From positions 10,930,001-10,994,000 of the forward strand of contig CM051508.1 of NCBI GenBank assembly GCA_028015205.1: DNA of 64,000 nucleotides, in the 5' to 3' direction. Below are positions 12,501 to 20,790 of this stretch, piece by piece. Each line of letters begins with the position of its first letter. Position 1 is the stretch's first letter. The stretch is from Mytilisepta virgata (Eukaryota > Mollusca > Bivalvia > Mytilida > Mytilidae). The position numbers and the translations under genes are program-made. Under the pieces are notes generated by a model. It was not told where the DNA came from. It ran no database searches and worked only from the letters and a program-made list of their open reading frames with translations.

Positions 12501-15500
12501 TTCACGGGCTAAGTGATTAGCTGCTGGAACCACTTTATTTCTTTATACTTTTTACAGTGTAGAGAACGATATATTAGATGACCTAAAGGATGGATTGGAA
12601 ATGATTTTACCAGAAGGAAAAGGAGCCAGACTGATTGCCAGAAAATTGGCAAAAATCATTCATGAATTCGTAGTAAAGATCTCAATGACGATGAAACCAG
12701 TAGTGAAAGCGAAGTCGGAAGTTGAATTAAATGCGTACCTTGAAGCTCGTTTATGTAAGTTACAACGATTAAACGTCAATTAAGGTGGTACCCAACACTT
12801 TCACTAAAATTAATTTGGCTCGTTTAATTTTCATAAAATTTTGACTATTTACTTTGACCCATTGACAAAAATTTTAAAATTTCAAAACATTTGAACCAAC
12901 CAATTCATCAGAAAAATTACTGATTGTATAGCAGTTTGACAAACACTAATATTGATCATTGAAAAGCTTAATATTCCCTTAACACAACGTTATTAAAACG
13001 TTTAGCTGATTTTAGAGTTATCTCCCTGTAGTGTTAGGTACCACCTTAAGTCGTCTTGAATAGAAGTTTTACCTAGTGTCATTCCTTGAAATGTAAAATG
13101 CCGCCAACACCAACGGTAAAGTATAAAGTTTCGGAACCATTTAATAAGCGAATGGTACTGATTTTTTTTAACACGGGAAAATATCAAAAGTTAGTGGGAA
13201 ATATGTTCCAAAATTTTAAAAAGCTTAAGTGGAACTTACAGAACATACAAAACTATATTGAAATGGGTACTCACTGTTCAAGCTACGCTTTAGGCCTTTG
13301 TCTCAACGTGGTCGTAAATCGACATGTACACATCTTTTACATCAAAAATGATGTCACAGAATTATTTTCATAACAAATTTGTGCAAAATGATACCAAAGT
13401 TGACACACACTTTATTGCATAACCGCATTTATAAAAAAATAACCGTTTCTGAAGTTTGCCTATATATAGCGATATCATTTCCATTACGTGGTTTGGAACA
13501 TCCGAGACATCTGGAATAACCAAGTCATTTTATGGTCTGTTTAATGTTTTGTAGAAACAAGATGCTTATTTGGTTTCAGATTTAAATTTATATTTCAGCT
13601 GGACAGCAACTGGCGATAGCTAAAGAGTTGGTTAGAAAGCTTGGGCTGTTTACAGGTATGCAGTTTGCTAAACATCCAGTTTTGATGATTTTTGATGTAA
13701 CAAATTTAAAAAAATTATATCTGGGGCTAGTTAGCTCAGTTGGTAGAAGTGTCCGTGCAGTAGTTTAATTTGTTAGGTAAAACCGCTGTACCGTTACTAG
13801 CTGTTCCGGCTGGGGAGAATTCTAAATTTTTTATTTGGTTCTAACTTTTTTTTCAAATTCTATCGATTTTATGATGAATGTTTGCTTGTTTGTTCTATTT
13901 TAAACTGATCTTAAAAGTAAATTTTATTTCGGCGCTTACGTATTTAATGCGCAGTATAAATGAGTTTTATGTGCAACGTAGGAACTAATCCAACGTTGAA
14001 AAGATACCACGACAAATCTCCAGAGAATGGTTCACCTCCCGATGGTCAGGAAGGGGAACGTGGAACAATGCTTTTGAGGGAAGAGGGAACTGCCGACGCA
14101 TTTCAGAGGAGAGGTAATCTGTTACGAAGAAAACATCGAAGAAATTCAAAACGTTTTGCTTAAGGTCATGCTTGTGGTGGATATTCTCTTTATTAGGCAT
14201 ACTCAAAAGTTCGTCCAGTCACTATAACCAGGGAGAATATTGGGTGCAGCTGCAAAACCCTTCAGTAGTTTTTTTCAGAATTACTCTGCTACCAAAAGTT
14301 CCGTTTATTGTTCCTAGATTCGGATTCTTGAGGCTTGAACCCAATGGACACGTGAGCCGGCTGGATGCCTCATTTGGACCCCGAGACACTTAGTTTACTT
14401 ATTCATAGTAGACTACTAATCAACTAGGGGCCTTTTGAGTCGTACTGCAACACGCTGACCACTTCACCACGGCACCCAAACCCTTGCCAACTTAACTCTA
14501 ATTGCGGTCCTTACATTACGGCTACCACCACCAGCAGCCAGAGACCATCTTCATTTTGATTGGCCAATTTTTCAAAAATCTTACTAAGCTATGAAATGTT
14601 TTGAAACTTTGCAGGATTGACGTTACCCTCCATAAACAATCCACACGATTCATCTGATCAATCGACGGCTGCGGCTGTTCAGTTTTCATTTTAATCAATA
14701 TTGGAAAAAAGACTGTCATTTGCTCGAACTAATGGGCAGACTAAGTTGGCAAGAATATTATATGGCAGGACAGATGCCAATGTTCCACATTTTGTAAGGC
14801 AAAGGTCAAATATCAAGGTTACTTTGGCATTTTGTGCTTATTTAAAAGGGTTGTGGATACAAGAGCTTATATTTTATAATGGCCTAATAAAAGCCAGGTG
14901 AGCGATACAAGCTTGGGTGAGTTAGCTATACAGGCTCCAGGTAAGAGCAATACAGGCTCAGGTGAGCCTCTTGTTCAAATTTTTTTGGTGTTTACTTTTT
15001 CAGATTATGATTCAAGACATTACGACCGATCACCAGAAAAAAATCACCATAGAAACAGAATGCTCACTGGATACGCGGGTGAATTGGAAAGATTGATATT
15101 GAGGGAGGAGGGCAGTGCAGACGTACAGTTGAGAGGTAATCATTTGATTCGGATCAAATGTTAAATGTATTTAGGGACCCCACGGTGGCCAGGTTGTCAG
15201 TGTTTTGAAAAATAATGTTATGTCAGGAGTTAGAATCCATCCACCTATTGCGAGTTGTTTCACCCTAGTCTAATAAGGATTTCCTTCCGAGGTTGTCTTG
15301 GTAGAGGTCTAACGCATCTAATGTGCTGGATATAGTAAATTTTAGTGGCGTATATACCCAACACCAAGAGAACCATTAATATCAAATTTTGAATAGTGGA
15401 CATTATACCCGAATTCTGTAGTACTGCTTTAGCAATGAAATTTTGAATAGAAAATAAGCGTTCCAAGAAGCATACGGAGTACTGAAACCAATTCACTGAT

Positions 15501-15885
15501 GTCACATTCCCTTAAAGGAATCCTGAGACAGGTATTTTCAACAAAAGGGGGGGGATGGGTGATTTCCCTGCACACTGCAGAGATTTCATACTGGTTTTCA
15601 TAATATTTAAGTAGAGCTGCCCCAAATGCACACATTGCTTAGTGTTTTGATTTTTTTTTAATTTTAGATTATGGCCGTAGATATCAGGATCAACTACCCG
15701 ATAGTTCCTCGGAAAATACACTAGCTATGATGTTACGAGAGGAAGGAAGTGCAGACGCATTTCATATGAGGGAAGACAGTTTTGAGGCCATACGGAGGGA
15801 TTACAACTCGGAGGTCCTGTCTGACGAAGTCCTGTCTGACGAAGACAACAGCAACGTAGCAGATAATTCGAGAATCAGATTTTGA
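3543..15885 (+). CDS. Secreted acidic protein of unknown function, 10 coding exons
   Basis: Exons: 3543-3585, 5104-5643, 8471-8638, 11016-11222, 11588-11780, 12558-12754, 13599-13655, 13982-14113, 15004-15135, 15668-15885. They total 1887 bases, 628 residues and a stop, with GT/AG at every junction. All introns are phase 1 except intron 5, which is phase 2. Residues 1 to about 18 form a signal peptide (MKLFALVVACFIF), so the product should be secreted. Residues 15-194 are acidic and rich in Ser, Gly and Asp, with four loose repeats around FRS or RYRS. Residues 195-468 look mostly alpha-helical, with few Cys (KCAAT, VGCFL, FKCTE) and sequons NAT and NSS. Residues 469-628 hold three copies of LREEG(S/T)AD. 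I recognise no family. The acidic composition and proximity to a shell-matrix gene make an extracellular matrix role possible, but this is inference. No clear poly(A) signal was found after the stop. Confidence 0.75.
4777..4975. mobile_element. Small terminal-inverted-repeat element (MITE), about 199 bp
   Basis: Ends are perfect inverted repeats, GGGCCCAGTTGTTCAAA and TTTGAACAACTGGGCCC, with an AT-rich non-coding interior. It sits in intron 1 of the secreted acidic protein gene. No target duplication was identified by eye. Confidence 0.65.
5104..5643 (+). CDS. Exon 2: acidic Ser/Gly/Asp-rich region
   Basis: Acceptor TTTTCAG before 5104, donor GTAAAT after 5643, phase 1 at both ends. Encodes residues 15-194. 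Repeated phrases are RYRSEGTSGQND, MFRSTGTGEQYGSDNEG, AFRSIGSDEQYNGG and SFRSHESGSDDD. They are followed by a strongly acidic stretch with DEHPDENDDEDTC and then a short hydrophobic helix (LELIKLLPSL). The low-complexity acidic composition suits a Ca-binding or mineral-contact segment, but no specific family is recognised. Confidence 0.7.
5733..6090 (+). mobile_element. tRNA-derived SINE with target-site duplication
   Basis: The 5' head looks like a tRNA, with box-A-like GGTGGTCTGGTGG and a box B (GGTTCGATCCCCGG near 5787). A conserved body follows and a 3' tail of (CATC)n. CTAAGTCG occurs on both sides (5725-5732 and 6091-6098), as expected for an 8-base target duplication. Related copies are at 26466-26768 (+) and 28861-29225 (-). 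It lies in intron 2 of the first gene. Confidence 0.8.
7365..7495. repeat. Foldback element with about 60-base arms
   Basis: The arms (about 7365-7424 and 7438-7495) are inverted copies. The inner part, GAAGGCATAATGCAC against GTGCATTATGCCTTC, is perfect, around a short C/T/G loop. The outer parts carry small differences. A transcript through it would form a long hairpin. Confidence 0.65.
8296..8319 (+). mobile_element. Helitron-like 3' terminus
   Basis: GCGATACAGGCTCCGAGGAG and CCTCTAG: a GC-rich hairpin followed by CTAG and then T, the arrangement known for Helitron 3' ends (hairpin, CTRR, T). Other copies end at 14973, 16460, 23143 and 24114. The 5' end of this copy was not located. Confidence 0.45.
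8471..12754 (+). CDS. Exons 3-6: helical middle region
   Basis: Four coding exons (8471-8638, 11016-11222, 11588-11780, 12558-12754) cover residues 195-449. They contain no stop and have good splice sites. Predicted helices are amphipathic, with regular Leu/Ile/Met spacing (FHPMLEDFFNKM, IALVILGQRY, FLEMIWKYLENKI, LIARKLAKIIHEFV). Cys is sparse (KCAAT, VGCFL, FKCTE). A basic stretch (GKRPGKGGR) is in exon 4. No catalytic motif is seen. Confidence 0.6.
9201..9500. repeat. Dispersed repeat split by a nested element
   Basis: The flanks (about 9201-9246 and 9422-9500) match, on the opposite strand, a contiguous stretch near 21790-21945. Shared landmarks include TCTATAGACGATTTGG, the TACCAGATGT region and AACTAACGCC. 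The copy near 21.9 kb lacks the middle 175 bases, so it shows the pre-insertion state. Confidence 0.55.
9247..9421. mobile_element. Nested 175-bp inverted-repeat element
   Basis: Ends are CAGTCAAACCTG (9247-9258) and CAGGTTTGACTG (9410-9421), a perfect 12-base inverted repeat. The interior is non-coding and repeats the phrase GCCCTTTA. It interrupts the repeat described at 9201-9500. Confidence 0.65.
9885..10290 (+). repeat. Hairpin-headed dispersed repeat
   Basis: Begins with AAGTCCTCTACCGCAATG paired with CGGAGGGGAC, followed by a pyrimidine-rich CCGTCAGTCAGTCCGTCTGT tract and degenerate internal repeats around GTTTTCCGGACTTTT. The plan (hairpin head, CCGTC tract) resembles the repeats at 16526, 17200 and 20791. 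Exact limits are uncertain. Confidence 0.4.
10651..10778. repeat. Inverted repeat related to a copy near 34.5 kb
   Basis: AGATTAATACATGACCTAAT at 10651 is inverted at the right arm (ATTAGGTCCTGTATTAATCT, ending 10778). The core phrases CGATATGG and ATGGATTAGGTC recur at 34449-34535. Both copies also lie near a CACGTGACGCA-type sequence, suggesting one family. Confidence 0.5.
12030..12061. repeat. 16-base tandem duplication
   Basis: TAGTTCAATGCAGACG occurs twice back to back in intron 5 of the first gene. Confidence 0.8.
12780..13049 (+). mobile_element. MITE with TTAAGGTGGTACC ends, copy 1
   Basis: About 270 bp with inverted ends TTAAGGTGGTACC and GGTACCACCTTAA. The interior carries AATTTGGCTCGTTTAATTTT and AGTTATCTCCCTGTAGT. 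It is nearly identical to 60487-60765 and matches 55186-55474 on the other strand. It lies in intron 6 of the first gene, only 25 bases after the exon 6 donor. Confidence 0.75.
13599..13655 (+). CDS. Exon 7: short helical link
   Basis: 57 bases, phase 1 to phase 1, encoding SGQQLAIAKELVRKLGLFT. Acceptor ATTTCAG, donor GTATGC. It connects the helical middle to the LREEG repeats. Its small size makes it the least certain exon, but skipping it does not alter the frame. Confidence 0.55.
13730..13835 (+). repeat. Decayed tRNA-like sequence
   Basis: GGGCTAGTTAGCTCAGTTGG followed by TAGA resembles the 5' half of a tRNA, including box A and the D-loop. The expected box B is not intact, so this is more likely a SINE head or tRNA pseudogene than a working tRNA. 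Confidence 0.35.
13982..14113 (+). CDS. Exon 8: LREEG repeat copy 1
   Basis: 132 bases, phase 1 both sides, 44 codons. Starts GTNPTLKRYHDKSPENG and ends LLREEGTADAFQRR. It has exactly the same length and phase as exon 9 and ends at an equivalent donor (AGAG/GTAATC), pointing to exon duplication. Confidence 0.7.
14892..14973 (+). mobile_element. Helitron-like 3' terminus with reiterated ends
   Basis: AGCCAGGTGAGCGATACAAG is followed by two more partial copies (TATACAGGCTCCAGGTAAG, AATACAGGCTCAGGTGAGCC). It ends hairpin, CTTG, then T at 14974. The reiteration suggests ends captured or duplicated one inside another. It lies in the intron before exon 9. Confidence 0.45.
15004..15135 (+). CDS. 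Exon 9: LREEG repeat copy 2
   Basis: 132 bases, phase 1 both sides. Starts DYDSRHYDRSPEKN and ends LILREEGSADVQLR. It aligns to exon 8 over its whole length (RYHDKSPEN with HYDRSPEKN, LREEG motif, donor). A Helitron-like 3' end lies in the intron just upstream (14892-14973). Confidence 0.7.
15668..15885 (+). CDS. Exon 10: LREEG repeat copy 3, acidic tail, stop
   Basis: Starts DYGRRYQDQLPDSSSEN, then MMLREEGSADAFHMRED, and ends with an acidic tail (VLSDEVLSDEDNSN) before TGA at 15883. VLSDE is doubled by a perfect 15-base tandem duplication of GTCCTGTCTGACGAA. The aspartate/serine-rich C-terminus resembles the composition of exon 2. Confidence 0.7.
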
Positions 15886-16050
15886 TTTAAATTAAGTATG
15901 TTTTTATATATCTTAACCGTAATTAGAAAACGCTAGAATACATTTTATAATTTACCTAATTTTAATCCGTTCATTACCAAACCACTATTACTGTTTTCTT
16001 GGAAGCAGTGCATTGAGAGGTCATATTTTGCTAAATTGTTCAGTATATTT

Positions 16051-16460
16051 GTACCTCATCTACAAAAGCAGTGTGAGCAATTGCAATGAACTCTGCGTCC
16101 TTCGTCCATACGTCTGTCCAACAATTGTCTCCTGAAACCACTGCGCCAATTTTTTAATCAACCTTGCAGGAAAATTGTATGGGAGTCAAAAATCAATTCA
16201 TTCAGATTGATGAAAAATATGGTCGCCAGAGGAAATATTCCAACTCGAGTTTACAGGAATGATTGGAAATCTCAGATTTCTCATTTGGTTTTGATCGGGT
16301 GGCAAACATGGCTACGATGACACATTTTAGCGATTAAGTTTCTAAAAATACACGCCCAATATTAACCAATCTTTTATTATAAGAATAATGTATCTTAAAT
16401 ATTCAGTACGTATGTGCTTCATTATCCAGGTAAGCGATTCAGGCTCACTTGAGCCTCTAG
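16051..16460 (+). mobile_element. Helitron-like element, decayed, about 410 bp
   Basis: The 3' end is AGGTAAGCGATTCAGGCTC then ACTTGAGCCTCTAG and T, i.e. hairpin, CTAG, T. The likely 5' end near 16051-16080 is a decayed form of the CACCTGGC hairpin seen intact at 20791, followed by a TCCTTCGTCCATACGTCTGT tract. No coding capacity. Confidence 0.45.
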
Positions 16461-16525
16461 TAATTTTTGTATTGAAACCAATGGGAATTTTACATACAGC
16501 CGTCGAAATGGTTTTCCGATATTTT

Positions 16526-17962
16526 AAGTCTCCCAAAACGAAGTTTGGAGACTTATCGTTTTTGTTGCGTTTCTTATTATGTCTCCCAAACGAAGTTTAG
16601 AGACTTATTGTTTTTACTCCGTTTCTTATTTTTCCGTCTTTCTTCCGCTTTCCATTTCAACTTGTCCGACGCAGATCTCGAACACGACTCAACGGAATGA
16701 CATGAAACTTACTGGGGTGATAGACCCCAATGTCTAGTTGTGCAAACATGTTTTAAAATTTTCAAAATGGCCGCCATTTTTAAGATGGTCGCCAAAAACC
16801 GAAAACCTTCGACCTCAATTTTCTCGAAAACTGCCCGGCAGAATTTTTCCCCAAACTTAGTATAAATGTTCAGTAGCACGAGTGGAAACTTTTTATTAAA
16901 GAAAAAGGGAAACGATATGTCGGCCATTTTCCAAGTGGAAAAAAGTGAACTTGCTTGGGATTTCAACGATATTTGTTTATATAGTAAATATGATATCCCG
17001 AGTTGAATGGCGATAACACAATGGCCGCCATTTTCCCGCCAAAAAAGTGAACTTGCTTTAGTTTTAGGTTGAAATTATTTCAACCTTGTTCAATTTCAAT
17101 GAAATTTGGTGTAACGGGTTAGCCGGGTCTAGTGGAACCCCTGCTCAATTTTTTTTCGTTTGGGAGACTTCATGATCTTTGATCATAAAATTTAATTATG
17201 TCGCCCCGACGAAAGTCGGCGACATATTGTTCCGTTTCTGTTATTATTCTTTCTTTCTTTCTTCCAATGATTTTTGTCCGGCTTAGTTCTCGGAGATGCC
17301 AGGATAGAATTGAATGAAACTTGGCAGAAAGTAAGATCACTCTGTGAAGGTGTGCACTCAATACTTTTTTTTTTTGGAAATGGCCACCATCTACCAAGAT
17401 GATAGAATTTCATTAAACTTCGTAGGTTTGTAAAGTACAATTAGAACAAACTGATGAAAAAAATCGCCATTGGTTGGAGACGTTTGGCGGCCATTTTGAA
17501 AAATTCTTTTTCGCGCCGCCAATTTTGTCCGGGGCACTTTTGTACTTTATACTTGACCGATTTCAATCAAATTTTGCAAAATGATAGTACCCCATGAGAT
17601 GTTGGTCCTCAGGGGATCATGTCCCGCCCCCTCAAATGACGAAATACTTTAATCTTAAACCCTTGAGATCCCCACCCTATAATCATATATTACTCTTTAT
17701 GAAAAGACGAAACATTGTACTTCTAAAATGATCAAAATTTATAACCTCCATTACACCACACAATATTAGAAAGACATTGCCTGTATCAAAATACAACATT
17801 TATATATTTTAATCAATATACATGTTGGAAAACTGAAATAATACTCATAAAATAGTCATTGATATTGCATGAATGTGCAAAAATGACAACTGTGTGATTT
17901 GTTTCAGTTTCTTTTAATAATATGTGGGAGTTATGTTTGGGAAACTTCGTTTGGGAGACTTA
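16526..17962 (+). repeat. Composite of hairpin-headed repeats
   Basis: Three hairpin heads occur in a row. Two are AAGTCTCCCAAA(A)CGAAGTTT types at 16526 and about 16580. A GC-rich version, GTCGCCCCGACGAAAGTCGG at about 17200, has the same layout. Each is followed by a TTGTTnCGTTTCT-like phrase and a TTCTTTC tract. Inverted CGTTTGGGAGACTT ends lie at about 17158 and 17947-17962. This looks like nested insertion of related elements. The interior repeats phrases such as AAAATGGCCGCCATTTT. Confidence 0.5.
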
Positions 17963-18423
17963 GTAACAGTTCACTGTTACAATTATTACTGTTTCATTTC
18001 ACCCTACCATGAAATGCAGGTTCCAGGTTCCAATCTTAATCCATTGGCGGCTTAATGTCGTTGTCCGTGTTCATATGTTTTTAGTTTTTAATTGTAGTGC
18101 ATGTATTGTTTTGGTCTTGTTTTCGTTTTCCGGAGTTTGTTTCGATGTTCCCCTCCTTTGAATATCGATTTGGTATTTCTTGATTTTACTTTATTAATTG
18201 AAGGAATTTCTGTCGGACTGTGTTAAAATTGAATTTGCACAAGTTCCTCGGAATGTGGTGCTGAAACTTATATACAAAAGAATTTTACCTTCATAAAATA
18301 ATTTGTAAAATCTGGATAATTGAACTAAGTTTTTAAAAATTCTTACACAGAATGGTCTTTTAATATTTGGTAATTAAGAAACAGAATATTATGCAAATTG
18401 ACAAAATGAAGAGAATACAATTC

Positions 18424-18531
18424 AAAATCCGTATCACATGCCGAATCACCCCGAGATTTCAATATCAGCACGAGGGCCTCTGTCCCCAGGAATATTAATC
18501 GAGGTGTGATACGGCACGTGATATGGATTTT
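18424..18531. repeat. Imperfect inverted repeat
   Basis: AAAATCCGTATCACATGCCG at 18424 pairs with CGGCACGTGATATGGATTTT ending at 18531. The inner arms also pair (ATCACCCCG with CGAGGTGTGAT). Non-coding. Confidence 0.55.
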
Positions 18532-18989
18532 GACATGTTTTATGCGCTTTATCGTATAATATAAGTGGTGAAGAATCACGTGACCAATATCATTTTTAGT
18601 GGTATGATAATGGGGTGGTGATATCATCACGGTAGAAAATACAGCTGACAATGTTCTTCCAGTATGGTACAAATGTACATGCAATTTTCCTTTATTTAGT
18701 ACTAAGTATATGATAAAACATTTTTATTTGGTCAACCTTTTTGAGACAAATTTCTGTATTGTTTCCTAAACGTTATACTCTGAGTCCGTTTTTACCGATA
18801 TTATGAAGAGCTTGCGAGATATTACGGGATTACAATGTACAGTTACTACCTTTTTTTCCTGCTTCTGGCATACTCACGCTAAACCGGATAAATATCGGCA
18901 AAAGAAACCGGAGCGACAAAAACCGTTCAAAAATTCCGCAAGATCGAAAATTCAAAAGTGAAGATATCCGTAACAGTTGGAACATAACA

Positions 18990-19150
18990 CTATCAACTTA
19001 AAAAATAAACCTAAAACAAAATTAGGAGACAGCACAGAAAGGTACGAGCAATGTGAACACCAGTAACCGGGAATGAAACACACCTCCGGAAGTGGCATGT
19101 CCTTTGTTAACGGCACCCGTCGCATTGCCATTGAAACAATACAGTGAAGT
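18990..19150. repeat. Dispersed repeat fragment with GGCACCCGTCGCATTG
   Basis: Contains CTCCGGAAGTGG and GGCACCCGTCGCATTG. The same landmarks in the same order (CTCCGGAAGGGTAAGCAG ... GCACCCGTCGTG) occur at 56690-56950. I recall this as part of a widespread animal repeat, but could not check. Confidence 0.35.
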
Positions 19151-19730
19151 GTAAATTCGAGTAAGACGTGATATCAACTAAAATAAAATCACACATTACG
19201 CTGCAATAATTCCTGTGAATTTTTTTCCTACATGCTAAGTGAAAAGATCTCAATTTTAATTTCTAAAACTAAATGAAAGCTTATTTATTTTTAGGTTTTG
19301 GACATAATCAGGTGATTTCCAAGACAACATACAGAGAAGGATCTCAAAAAATTGGGTTTTTTAGGTTAATAAAACCATCAAACCTTTGCGTTTTTAATTT
19401 ACAGCCTTAAATATTTCAGTGACCAAGTTTGACATGTACTGGTACCTATCCCTACCACGCCACGCCAGTCTACAACATGTAACACAATTTATACTAAAAA
19501 GAACCTACATTACGATCTTAAATTAACATCCAAGCTCTTAAATAATCGGGCGGGCAATATTAACTAAATGTTACCATGGCATCTTTTAAAGAGATTGTGC
19601 TCAGAATGTATCAGTTTTAAATGTTTGAACTTTCGAAAATTGTGGAGTACAAAAATTAGTTGCACATGTCACAGGAACTCCATGAACGTCAGGTTGTGTT
19701 GAAATTGAAAGTGGTACCTATAAAGCTGAT

Positions 19731-20087
19731 AAAGGATGTTCGCTGCTAACTTTCACAATAACAAGCTTTTCATAAACTGGTAAATATTGATAGTGGATTA
19801 ATAAAGGAACTAAATGAGCGAGGAAGAATTATAGGTCCGTGTGCTTGTTGTAGAGATGTGTAAGCCATTGAAAATTTGGTGAGAAAATATGCTCTTTTGA
19901 TTGTACATAATTTATCATTGACAAGTTTTATTTCTCAAAAACCATTAAATAAGGGTTTTATAAGATTTTTACAAATGGCTTCTGCATGCAAAAAGATTTA
20001 TGAAAAGAAAATTTATGGCATTCAAATGGATAAAACCAGATGATTCTGAAAATCTGACATTCAAACATGACCTGCGAACATCCTTAA
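19731..20087. mobile_element. MITE with AAGGATGTTCGC ends
   Basis: Ends AAAGGATGTTCGCTG and TGCGAACATCCTTAA are inverted copies; about 357 bp, AT-rich, non-coding. The termini resemble those of the 360-400 bp family at 30818, 40532 and 48978, but the interiors differ, suggesting mobilisation by the same transposase type. Confidence 0.6.
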
Positions 20088-20790
20088 ATTAGTAAATTCT
20101 TGTACCAATCTTGATGTACAATATCATACTCATCGGTTGTGCTTCAGCGTAATGCCTAAAATGGAAAACTAAAACATTAACAAAACGTTGAAGAAAAATT
20201 AAATGCAGAATCACCAAAGCCAAAACCATGGTTCGTGTCATTGTGAGTTTACATAAAGATGAGCAATGTCCTTTGGTTTGGTTTCATATACGCTTTATTG
20301 GTTTTGATTCTAGATTTTAGTGCACAAAATAGAATATCCTGCTGATGCAAAATGACAAATTAATGTATAATTTATGTATTATACAATATAACAAATATAG
20401 ATTAGACATTTTTTCCTGAGTACTAAAAGTAATTTATTTTACTTGTATACAATTACTTAGAAAGGTTGATTAATTTATAAACCGATTCAACTTCTATATC
20501 ACATGCATGCACCAGGCAGTGATCTGATCTTATATCCTTGTTTCAATTCTTTTTGCGGTCTGGTTTATTTTTCGACGCAATTTTTTTCCAAAATATACCA
20601 TTCCCGCAAAAATTCAATCCTGCCTTTTTTACCAGATTTTTAACCTTGTCAAATTTTGGAACCTACATGAAAATCAACGGTTGTTTCCTTGTTTGACGTT
20701 TTTGAGAAAATATATATATTGGACGATGTCGTGCTTGTCTAAGATTCATCGCTGATTTTTACATTTTGTTCGACAAATGACAACTTTTTA

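Noticed and set aside
13953..13960. Alternative acceptor GCGCAG before exon 8
   Set aside because: Using it creates an immediate TAA in the required phase; the acceptor ending 13981 keeps frame and length equal to exon 9.
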